64,000 bases of DNA. It comes from Proteus vulgaris. GTDB taxonomy: Bacteria; Pseudomonadota; Gammaproteobacteria; Enterobacterales; Enterobacteriaceae. The position numbers and the translations under genes were made by a program. The stretch spans positions 4,173,501 to 4,237,500 of the forward strand of contig NZ_CP090064.1 in NCBI RefSeq assembly GCF_023100685.1, given 5' to 3'. Below, in pieces: positions 56,968-64,000 of the stretch. Each line of letters starts with the position of its first letter. Within the stretch, counting starts at the first letter, position 1. Under the pieces are notes generated by a model. It was not told where the DNA came from. It saw nothing but the letters and a program-made list of their open reading frames with translations, and searched no databases.

Positions 56968-59175
56968 TTACCGCTCACCTTGAGTATCTATTAACAAACG
57001 CTGATTTATATATTCGATAGTCTCGTCTATCGTCATAATATTATTAACGACATTAGTAATACCTTGCCCGATAATAATTTCAGCTTGTCGTAAATTAAAT
57101 AACTTACCATTAGGCACCGAAGATTCTCGTATTCCCTTATTAATTTCTTGATAAGCCAACGTCATCCATGGGTAACGATGGCTAATTTCTTGATTATGGC
57201 TGAAATTTTTATGATTACTGTTTCCACCTAATAAAATAAGGTGATCCATAACCATTGGGGAATAAAGCCAACGATAAAATTGCTCTGCATATTGTGATTT
57301 TTGGCTATAACGTGAAACCCCTAATACACCACCGCCTAATTGTGGAATACCACCGGGTACAGGTGCAAAACCTGTTTTAGGTAAAATATTGCTATGTGCG
57401 ACATCGTTAAATAAATTCATATAAGCGATCAGCATAGCAAGATGCCCTTGCTCAAATTGTCTAACCGACTCACTCCACCACTTATTATGAATATTCTCCG
57501 TGATCGACAACTGTTTTAAATATTCTTCTAATATTTCACCTGCTAAAGGCATTTCTAATCTAGGAATGTTATGACTTCCTATTAAACATCCACCTTTGGC
57601 GTAATAACGTAATAGATACTCTGTTGCGATCAGCCCCGCGCTACCCAATGTTGTTGATGCCCCCATAGGGCAATTTAATTGCCCTTCTTCATGTTGCTCA
57701 GTAAAAAACTGCGTCACATTATCGTATTCTTCAAATGTTGTCGGTACAGTTAATTCATTACCTGTTTTTTCGTAATACATTCTTTTTAGAATAGGATCTT
57801 CAAACAAGTCTTTGCGATAAAATAGGAGTTGAGCACTGGCATCAAAAGGCATGGCATAAGCAACATTATTCACTACACTAAATTTCTGCTGAGTAGGTAG
57901 TGAAAAATTATTTAATAAGTCTGTTAATCCATTACCGATTTTATCTAATGGCTGTAATATTCTTTCTGCAAACCAAGGAAAACAGGCCATATCGATACGC
58001 AATAAATCATAATATGGGTGTAAATGTAACTGACTTAATATTTGATACACTTCATCGTAAGGGTGAATTGCTAAATTAACTTTAATCCCTGTTTGACGAT
58101 AAAAATGGGGTAACAGCTTTTTTAATGCACTGGTTGAAGGGCTAGGTAAAATCAGTAAATTAAGACTGATATCCGCTTTATCTTCACTGATAACCGCCGG
58201 AGTTAAAGTATAAAGATGGTCACTTTGATTACGTACACAAATCACATTCTTTTCAGTTATTTCACTTTCATCCTCTTCTTGCATTAATGCATCCATGACT
58301 TCTAATCCAAGTTGAGCGTAATTCATTGGAAAGTAATACAACCCTTTTAATACAGGCGGAATATTGTCGCTCAATGCAAAAATAGGCGGGCAATCATTAT
58401 GACTACCGAAATAACTGGCTTGTGTTAAATAGCGAGCCTTTTCGATATCTTGGGCAATAAATATGTCTGGGATTTGCTCCATAGAAAAGAAATCAAACGC
58501 AATTTTATAGCTCTCTTCATCTGATGCACAAAGCACCACATTTTTTTTATTGGGCCCATACTCTAAAAGTCGATTTTGTAATTCATTGGCGAAGTTTTGA
58601 TTATTTAAATAATCGCTACTCCCCATAAAGATGCCCACTAATTTACCTGTGGTTTTTGCAATCTGTTGGCAAATAGCTTCTGCTGCTTGAGCAAAATCGA
58701 GCGTGAAAAATCGTTGAGTATTAAGTGGCTGGCGATAAATAAATGCAACTTGAGAAGGCGGTAATTTTAACGTGTCAAAATAAATATTTGCATCTTTGAG
58801 ACAACTTACAGTGATCACTTGTTTATAGCTACCCGCTGCAATTTTCTGTAATGCCTCTAATTCTGTGGTTTCCAGATCATCTGTTAAAAAAAGATCGTAA
58901 GTGACCTCAGGAAAATGAGCAATAGACTGTCTTAAGGAGTTAAATAAAACCGCATATTTTTCAGAAACTAATTGAGGTAAAAGTATGGCAATTTTATGGC
59001 TTTTATTGGTTCTTAACAGTTGAGCCTGCGTATTTAATTGATAGCCCATTTGTTTGGCGGCTTGATACACAGCTTCAATTTTCTCAACACTCACATTTCC
59101 ACGTTTATTCAGTACGTTAGAAACTGTCCCATGAGAAACACCTGCTAGTTTTGCAATATCTTTAATCGTTGCCAT
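56968..59175 (-). CDS. LacI-family regulator fused to a type 1 extracellular-solute-binding domain
   Basis: 735 residues, about twice normal LacI length. Residues 1-~58 are a classic LacI helix-turn-helix (IKDIAKLAGVSHGTVSNVLN). Residues ~60-310 form a LacI-type periplasmic-binding-like domain (KIAILLPQLVSEKYAVLFNS, KLVGIFMGSSDYLNNQNF). From ~325 to the end there is a second binding domain of the maltose/sugar SBP type: LNLLILPSPSTSALKKLLPH, GIKVNLAIHPYDEVYQIL, YAMPFDASAQLLFYRKDLF, GHLAMLIAYMNLFND and TGFAPVPGGIPQLGGGVLG. There is no signal peptide, so the SBP domain works in the cytoplasm as a sensor. It is divergent from the hydrolase-transporter operon, its likely target. Confidence 0.88.
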   Translation of the reverse strand: MATIKDIAKLAGVSHGTVSNVLNKRGNVSVEKIEAVYQAAKQMGYQLNTQAQLLRTNKSHKIAILLPQLVSEKYAVLFNSLRQSIAHFPEVTYDLFLTDDLETTELEALQKIAAGSYKQVITVSCLKDANIYFDTLKLPPSQVAFIYRQPLNTQRFFTLDFAQAAEAICQQIAKTTGKLVGIFMGSSDYLNNQNFANELQNRLLEYGPNKKNVVLCASDEESYKIAFDFFSMEQIPDIFIAQDIEKARYLTQASYFGSHNDCPPIFALSDNIPPVLKGLYYFPMNYAQLGLEVMDALMQEEDESEITEKNVICVRNQSDHLYTLTPAVISEDKADISLNLLILPSPSTSALKKLLPHFYRQTGIKVNLAIHPYDEVYQILSQLHLHPYYDLLRIDMACFPWFAERILQPLDKIGNGLTDLLNNFSLPTQQKFSVVNNVAYAMPFDASAQLLFYRKDLFEDPILKRMYYEKTGNELTVPTTFEEYDNVTQFFTEQHEEGQLNCPMGASTTLGSAGLIATEYLLRYYAKGGCLIGSHNIPRLEMPLAGEILEEYLKQLSITENIHNKWWSESVRQFEQGHLAMLIAYMNLFNDVAHSNILPKTGFAPVPGGIPQLGGGVLGVSRYSQKSQYAEQFYRWLYSPMVMDHLILLGGNSNHKNFSHNQEISHRYPWMTLAYQEINKGIRESSVPNGKLFNLRQAEIIIGQGITNVVNNIMTIDETIEYINQRLLIDTQGER

Positions 59176-59246
59176 CGGCCTTTTTCCATCTCAATTTCCG
59201 CTTTCACTAGCATACCTGAATTATTTATCGCGACTACTGATAATTG

Positions 59247-59262
59247 ATTTGAACGTTCCATT
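59247..59262 (-). promoter_or_regulatory. LacI-type operator 1
   Basis: ATTTGAACGTTCCATT, with the palindromic core GAACGTTC (59251-59258). Its complement matches operator 2 at 15 of 16 bases. It lies about 75 bases upstream of the regulator start, so autoregulation is likely. Confidence 0.72.
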
Positions 59263-59427
59263 TTAAAATAGCTTATAAAACAATCTAATACCTTTTATCA
59301 CAAATAAATGATTATCAATATCAATAAAAACATATGATCATATTAATCAATTAGATAGAAAATTTAATTTGAATGAGATCACTGATCTGATCTTCATTTA
59401 TTGGCAAATGACTATCATCATTTTATC

Positions 59428-59443
59428 ATTGGAACGTTCAAAT
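59428..59443 (+). promoter_or_regulatory. LacI-type operator 2
   Basis: ATTGGAACGTTCAAAT, same core GAACGTTC (59432-59439). It lies about 80 bases upstream of the hydrolase gene, in the expected promoter region. Confidence 0.72.
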
Positions 59444-59520
59444 TAATCTATGATTTATAGATAGACAACACCAGATAATTAATAAAATCATAATAAAACA
59501 ATAGGATAAGGGGATTTCTT

Positions 59521-60342
59521 ATGAAACTTCATTTTTTAGGGACGGCAGCCTCCGAAGGTATACCCAATCCCTTTTGCCGCTGTGAACACTGTCTGAAAGC
59601 AAGAGAACTTGGTGGGAAAGATATCAGAACTCACTCTTCTGCTATTGTCGATGACATTATGTTAATCGACGTATCACCTACATTTAGCTACCAGCTAATG
59701 CGTGATGGAATGGATGCTACCAATTTTGAAAGTCTTCTATTCACTCACACTCATCCTGATCATTTCAATGTTGGCGATCTGTTTAGCCGAATGGAAGGTT
59801 ATGGTTTTGAAATTAACCATCCCCTTCATATTTTTGGTAATGATCGCGCAATTAATGGCTGTATCGAAGTTTTACCTGGTTACAGCAAAGAGCGTTTTGC
59901 TTTTCACTGCTTAATTCCTTTTGTTACCGTCGAAAGAAACGGTTATAAAATTACGCCATTACTCGCTAATCATGCGAAATGGGAACTTTGCTATGTTTAT
60001 CATATTGAGAAAGATGGCAAGGTTATTTTCTATGGTCATGATTCTGGTTGGTTCCCTGAATTAACGTGGAAATGGCTAGAGAACAAACCACTAGATATCG
60101 TTGTTTTTGAATGTACTTATGGACTCAATGGTAAAGATCGTACCGACAATCATATGAGCCTAGAAACTGTATTTGCAGCAAAAGAAAAACTGCAACAACA
60201 AGGTTGTTTACATCAAAATACACAAATTGCCGTTTCGCATATTTCACATAGTGGTAAATTGCTTCACCACGAATTAGAAGCTGTTTGTGCTCCTCACAAT
60301 ATCCGTGTTGCCTACGACGGATTAACGTTAGAAACAAATTAA
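59521..60342 (+). CDS. Metallo-beta-lactamase-fold hydrolase, PhnP-like
   Basis: 273 residues. The N-terminus MKLHFLGTAASEGIPNPFCR and the C-R-C-x-x-C cluster (CRCEHC), a likely structural zinc site, resemble PhnP phosphodiesterases. The catalytic motif is FTHTHPDHFN (H-x-H-x-D-H), and later metal-site candidates are YGHDSG, DNHMSLE and AVSHISHSG. PhnP cuts cyclic phosphodiesters in phosphonate use, but no phn genes are present here. Its operon partner is a nucleoside/sugar-type transporter, so a cyclic or phosphorylated sugar or nucleoside substrate is an idea, not a finding. Confidence 0.82.
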   Translation: MKLHFLGTAASEGIPNPFCRCEHCLKARELGGKDIRTHSSAIVDDIMLIDVSPTFSYQLMRDGMDATNFESLLFTHTHPDHFNVGDLFSRMEGYGFEINHPLHIFGNDRAINGCIEVLPGYSKERFAFHCLIPFVTVERNGYKITPLLANHAKWELCYVYHIEKDGKVIFYGHDSGWFPELTWKWLENKPLDIVVFECTYGLNGKDRTDNHMSLETVFAAKEKLQQQGCLHQNTQIAVSHISHSGKLLHHELEAVCAPHNIRVAYDGLTLETN

Positions 60343-60352
60343 GAGGAGAATA

Positions 60353-61603
60353 ATGATGGATATGAAAATAACCTCTCGCTTACTGATTATGATGTTTGTG
60401 CAATATTTCATGCAAGGTGCGTGGAATATGACCATGGGACTGGTATTAAGTAGCTATGGTATGGCAAGCATTATTGGTAATGCCTACGCTTTATTAGGCG
60501 TCGCAACAATTATCTCCCCATTATTTATAGGTATGGTGGCTGACCGTTTCTTTGCTTCGCAAAAAGTCATGGGCATCCTTCATTTAATTAATGCGGCAGT
60601 CATTATTTGTGTTCCTCAATTTATTGAAGCACAAAACAGTGGCATGACATTATTCTTAATTTTCATTATTGGATTATTGTTTTATCCAACAACTGCGCTT
60701 TCAAATAGTATTAGTTTCTCTCATATTAATGGTGTGAAATATTTCCCTATTATTCGTGTATTCGGTACGTTTGGTTTTATGGCTATCGGATTTATATTAG
60801 GTGAAATGGGCTTCTCTGGTAGTACGATGACTTGGTATATCGCTTCTGCTGTGGGTGTTTTACTTGGTTTCTACTGTTTTACCTTACCTAATACGCCACC
60901 TAAAGCGAAAGGTAAACCATTCTCTGCTCGTGATATTTTATGTTTAGATGCGCTTTCATTATTTAAAGATCGATATTTCGCTATCTTAATGTTTAGTATT
61001 TTTATTTTAATGATCCCAAAAACAGCTTATTCCGCTTATATTCCTGTTTTTATTAAAGCGTTAGGTTTTAATAACGCGGCGTCTATTATGCAAATAGGTA
61101 TAGCCTGTGAAGTTCTGTTTATGTTCGTATTGTCATTCTTCTTAATGAAGTTTGGCTTCAAAATTACATTACTTTTAGGTGCTGTTAGCTGGATCATTCG
61201 CTCAATATTCTTCTCTTATGCCGCGGTAAATACAGAGTTTTATTTTATCGTTATCGGATTAATGTTGCAGGGATTATGTTGGGACTTCTTCTTTACTGCT
61301 GGTGATATCTATGTTGACCGCAAAGCCAAACCGGAAATTCGTGCTCAAGCACAAGGCTTACGCTTTATTGTCTCTAATGGTTTCGGCCTATTATTTGCTT
61401 CCACTATTTGTGGTCAAATCTTTAATTCAACCGTAACAGAAACAGGTGATGCTGCATTACCACAGTGGTCAACATTCTGGATATATCCAGCAATCGTCGC
61501 TGCCGTTGTAACCATATTCTTTATCTTCTTCTTTAAAGATGATGTAACGAAAAAGAAAAATAATGAAGATAAAAAAGCCCAGGAAGGCATTGCAGCACCA
61601 TAG
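60353..61603 (+). CDS. MFS transporter of the nucleoside:H+ symporter (NHS) family, NupG/XapB/YegT-like
   Basis: 416 residues with about 12 membrane helices. AGAGGAG precedes three closely spaced ATGs (60353, 60356, 60362), so the exact start is uncertain by three residues. NHS-like features are MFVQYFMQGAWNMTMGLVLS in helix 1, SPLFIGMVADRFFASQKVM after helix 2, ALSNSISFSHING and RVFGTFGFMAIGFILGE in helices 4-5, and a long loop after helix 6. The C-terminal tail is Lys/Glu-rich. It probably imports a nucleoside or small sugar. It lies 10 bases after the hydrolase gene, in the same operon. Confidence 0.87.
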   Translation: MMDMKITSRLLIMMFVQYFMQGAWNMTMGLVLSSYGMASIIGNAYALLGVATIISPLFIGMVADRFFASQKVMGILHLINAAVIICVPQFIEAQNSGMTLFLIFIIGLLFYPTTALSNSISFSHINGVKYFPIIRVFGTFGFMAIGFILGEMGFSGSTMTWYIASAVGVLLGFYCFTLPNTPPKAKGKPFSARDILCLDALSLFKDRYFAILMFSIFILMIPKTAYSAYIPVFIKALGFNNAASIMQIGIACEVLFMFVLSFFLMKFGFKITLLLGAVSWIIRSIFFSYAAVNTEFYFIVIGLMLQGLCWDFFFTAGDIYVDRKAKPEIRAQAQGLRFIVSNGFGLLFASTICGQIFNSTVTETGDAALPQWSTFWIYPAIVAAVVTIFFIFFFKDDVTKKKNNEDKKAQEGIAAP

Positions 61604-61642
61604 TCTGAAAGTAAAGGAATAAGCCAACGTTAGGAGCAAACC

Positions 61643-62356
61643 ATGGACGCATTAATTCAGTTTGTTGACAGCATTGGCCCTTTATCACTATCAAGTATCG
61701 CTAAATTACTGGCCGCCTTTATTTTGGGCGGCTTTATTGGCTTAGAGCGTGAATCAAAGGGAAAACCTGTCGGTTTTAAAACTTGTGTCATTATTGCCGT
61801 TGCCAGTTGTTTATTAACTATTGTTTCTATTCAATCTGCTGAATATTACGCCAATATCTCCAATAACATTCGTAGTGATCCAATGAGATTAGCGGCACAA
61901 ATTATCAGTGGTGTCGGCTTTCTTGGTGCTGGTGTTATATTGCATCGACGTGATGATGCAATTTCAGGACTAACAACCGCTGCTATCGTATGGGCTTCTG
62001 CCGGTGTTGGTATTGCTTGTGGATCAGGTTTTTATTGGCATGCCATGATTGTGACTGTTCTCTTTTTTATGGCTATTCAACTTAGCCCACAAGTGGTGCT
62101 ATTTCAGATGAAAAACCAACGCTTAGGTAAGATTAAAGTGCGCATGTTATTTACTCATGAAAGCGGTGTTCCTCTTTTAATTGAGTATTTAAAAAGCCAT
62201 AAAGATGTGATTGAAAACCTGACTATTCGCGATATTAAAAAAGAGCGCGTTGAAGTGAACTTGAAACTGTTAGTTCGGCAAAAAATTACCTTACCCGAAT
62301 TTTATTGCTCATTAAAACAGCTTGAACATGTTCATTCTGTTTCTTTGGATCATTAA
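61643..62356 (+). CDS. MgtC/SapB-family membrane protein
   Basis: 237 residues. The MgtC core is LLAAFILGGFIGLERESKGK, VGFKTCVIIAVASCLLTIVS, MRLAAQIISGVGFLGAGVIL and GLTTAAIVWASAGVGIACG, with four to five helices. A ~85-residue ACT-like cytoplasmic tail follows. MgtC proteins affect survival in low magnesium and in macrophages, partly by inhibiting the F-ATPase; many homologues have unknown roles. It follows the transporter by 39 bases with its own binding site (TAGGAGC). Operon membership is possible but unproven. No long magnesium-sensing leader is seen. Confidence 0.88.
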   Translation: MDALIQFVDSIGPLSLSSIAKLLAAFILGGFIGLERESKGKPVGFKTCVIIAVASCLLTIVSIQSAEYYANISNNIRSDPMRLAAQIISGVGFLGAGVILHRRDDAISGLTTAAIVWASAGVGIACGSGFYWHAMIVTVLFFMAIQLSPQVVLFQMKNQRLGKIKVRMLFTHESGVPLLIEYLKSHKDVIENLTIRDIKKERVEVNLKLLVRQKITLPEFYCSLKQLEHVHSVSLDH

Positions 62357-62389
62357 CTATTAATTACTTATTAAAAAATAATAAATAAT

Positions 62390-62420
62390 ACCTCAAAAGT
62401 GAGTATTTTGCTTTTGAGGT
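62390..62420. terminator. Convergent hairpin terminator after the MgtC-family gene
   Basis: ACCTCAAAAG (62390-62399) pairs perfectly with CTTTTGAGGT (62411-62420). AT-rich runs lie on both sides, and it lies between convergent genes. Confidence 0.75.
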
Positions 62421-62461
62421 TTCAATAGATTTAAAAGTTCAAGTAAGCTAAATTTTAATGA

Positions 62462-63784
62462 TTACTCATCTATCAAATCATCCCTAAATTTAGGTTTTTG
62501 TTTAATGTCATCACAGTTTTCAATTTGTATTTTTAGCCCTAATTTCCATTGCTCAAAAGCATAAGTATCAGCAAGATCAATTTTAAATTTAGTATCACTT
62601 ACTTTTGTCACTTTAACTGAATCTACACCTAACTCATTTAACATATCCAATGTTAGCAATTGTCTGGCTTCTAAACCAAAGACATCATGTAATATCCATT
62701 TTCCTAAAATAGATTGAGGATTCGTTTGTAATCCTTTTCCATTATCTTGTGTCACAATAGCTGTGATTATTCGATCATCTGGTAATTGCAACTCAAATCC
62801 TTTAGCTGCATTTCTTTCTTCTTTATCTAAAGCATTAAAACCAAAAAAATGGGGGAAAATATGATGGATCCATATAGGAATAGGAATATAAGCCTCAAAA
62901 TCTGGGCGAGGTTTATTTGAGCCTTTAATTTTTGGTGCTGCATTCCATGCATTAAAACCTGATTTTTCTTCTACTTTCATTGAAGAGTCTGAATAAATAG
63001 GTAGATAAATAGTTTTTTTCGGATCTTCTATTTTTTCTTTTAGAGGAGCTAATTTATTTACCGATGAATTAGTTACATGTATATATGACAATAAATCAAA
63101 GGGATCTTTATATTGAGTAATAGGAATTTTAGTTACAATCGATTCTTTAGAAGCATCGAATTCTTGCAATAGAACACTTTTACTAACATAAAATTTATAT
63201 TTTTTATTTTTATCCTTAAAATTAAAAATACCTTTACTTTCATTGACTGATATTATTTTAATTGAATTTAAATCAATTAAATCATAATTGCATTCAACAA
63301 TATTCATCACATTACTATCTCTTGTAATATTATGATATATCGTATGTGTTGTGTTATAAGTACGTTGGTCAAGCTCAATTCGCTTGTTTCGAAGTAAAGC
63401 CACTTTTTTAACAACATCAAGCGCAGTCCCTTTATCAATTAAAGGCCTAATTTCTGTAGGTGCTACTTTATTAAACTCTGCAACTTTTTGAAAAGTTTTA
63501 TCTCTTGAGTGAATCCATGTTTTTAAACCAACGCCAATTCGATTTTTTCCCATTTTAGCAATAGCATCAAATGCAGAATCTTTACGCGTTAGGTCTTCTA
63601 CATCAAAAATCCGGGAAAAAAGTTGTTCATGATTTCGATAATATAGATAAGGTTTATCTGCACTACCTCCGGCTTCTGTGTCTTTAAAAAGACCCGATAA
63701 CGCACCGAAAATCTCTAAAAACTTGATATATTCATCCCTTTTATCTTGAGGAAATGAAGACCATAAATCTATATTTTTTGCCAT
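62462..63784 (-). CDS. Restriction-endonuclease-like protein with C-terminal B3/BfiI-like DNA-recognition domain (putative)
   Basis: 440 residues, AT-rich coding DNA, weak ribosome-binding site. The C-terminal ~140 residues (PRPDFEAYIPIPIWIHHIFP, then FELQLPDDRIITAIVTQDNG, LQTNPQSILGKWILHDVFGL, ELGVDSVKVTKVSDTKF) resemble the DNA-recognition domain of NgoFVII/BfiI-type restriction enzymes. The N-terminal part has no PLD-type H-x-K motif that I can see. D73 in SAFDAIAKMG, K88 in GVGLKTW and E103 in QKVAEFN could be a variant PD-(D/E)XK site. A partner methyltransferase is not in the window but could lie to the right. I would treat function as a hypothesis. Confidence 0.55.
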   Translation of the reverse strand: MAKNIDLWSSFPQDKRDEYIKFLEIFGALSGLFKDTEAGGSADKPYLYYRNHEQLFSRIFDVEDLTRKDSAFDAIAKMGKNRIGVGLKTWIHSRDKTFQKVAEFNKVAPTEIRPLIDKGTALDVVKKVALLRNKRIELDQRTYNTTHTIYHNITRDSNVMNIVECNYDLIDLNSIKIISVNESKGIFNFKDKNKKYKFYVSKSVLLQEFDASKESIVTKIPITQYKDPFDLLSYIHVTNSSVNKLAPLKEKIEDPKKTIYLPIYSDSSMKVEEKSGFNAWNAAPKIKGSNKPRPDFEAYIPIPIWIHHIFPHFFGFNALDKEERNAAKGFELQLPDDRIITAIVTQDNGKGLQTNPQSILGKWILHDVFGLEARQLLTLDMLNELGVDSVKVTKVSDTKFKIDLADTYAFEQWKLGLKIQIENCDDIKQKPKFRDDLIDE

Positions 63785-64000
63785 TTTTATCTAAGACCTT
63801 TTAGAAATTTACCATAAAAAACAAATCAATCTATCATATAAACAATACAATATATTAATACTATCTCACAAAAATAATTAATAAGTATTAAATCATAACA
63901 TTAAAATAAATACGGATATTAATATAAAAACAATTAAATAAAAAACCTTGAATAACACAAGAAGAATACTAATATAAAAATCGAACTTAAAAATAATATA
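63785..64000. other. AT-rich right edge, no gene seen
   Basis: The last ~215 bases are almost entirely A and T with no coding-like frame. They probably hold the promoter of the restriction-like gene. Confidence 0.5.

Larger units (their letters stand above)
59176..59520. promoter_or_regulatory. Divergent promoter region between the LacI-SBP gene and the hydrolase operon
   Basis: 345 AT-rich bases without a gene. It holds two copies of the same operator in opposite orientation (listed separately), 181 bases apart centre to centre, each near one of the two starts. This suits looping by a LacI-type tetramer or pair of dimers. AAGGGG just before 59521 is the ribosome-binding site of the hydrolase gene. 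Confidence 0.7.

Overview
The window looks like chromosomal DNA of a low-GC member of the Morganellaceae (order Enterobacterales), most likely Proteus or a close relative. The reasons are the AT-rich composition and codon use, the complete enteric sets chbBCARFG, dmsABCD and norRVW-ytfE in their usual order, an Ail/OmpX-type porin pair, a SrfC-family gene, and a dispersed intergenic repeat of a kind known from Yersinia, Serratia and Proteus. I saw no rRNA, tRNA, insertion sequence or CRISPR array. The genus call is inference from memory, not a database match.

Layout: (1) 1-9780, plus strand: the end of a srf-type operon. It holds SrfC, a Pro-rich single-span membrane protein, an exported VWA protein, a LolD/MacB-like ABC ATPase with its FtsX-like permease, an exported formylglycine-enzyme-like protein without visible catalytic cysteines, and two coiled-coil lipoproteins. 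Genes overlap or nearly touch and the run ends at a strong terminator, so it reads as one envelope machine. (2) 10028-11156: two tandem Ail/OmpX-like barrels. (3) 11365-14022: a very AT-rich three-gene cassette (sce7726-like nuclease-fold protein, sce7725/beta-family protein, HEPN-RES toxin-like gene). The RES gene is broken by an out-of-frame internal deletion. (4) 14134-19492, minus strand: chitobiose utilisation genes. (5) 19945-23627: a siderophore ABC importer behind a candidate Fur box. (6) 23692-25823: a TetR regulator divergent from an SmvA-like efflux pump, with a perfect palindrome between them.

(7) 25885-44574, minus strand: a type I secretion adhesin locus. A 4533-residue adhesin has twelve nearly identical 138-residue repeats, seven diverged ones and an Asp/Thr-rich tail. 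A terminator separates it from its ABC exporter, HlyD-type adaptor and TolC-type outer-membrane protein. About 1.1 kb of AT-rich DNA without genes lies upstream. (8) 45670-51507: an AraC regulator and the dmsABC/dmsD dimethyl sulfoxide respiration genes. (9) 51610-56909: the nitric-oxide detoxification block. norR is divergent from norVW, three perfect GTCA-N3-TGAC sites and a sigma-54 promoter lie between them, and ytfE follows behind a repeat-rich gap. (10) 56968-62356: a 735-residue LacI regulator fused to a solute-binding domain, divergent from a metallo-beta-lactamase-fold hydrolase, an NHS-type transporter and an MgtC-family protein, with two matching operators flanking the promoters. 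(11) 62462-63784: a restriction-endonuclease-like gene in AT-rich DNA at the right edge.

The best candidates for undescribed biology are the srf-linked VWA/ABC/FGE-like envelope operon, the sce7726-sce7725-RES cassette, the LacI-solute-binding fusion with its paired operators, and the restriction-like gene at the edge.
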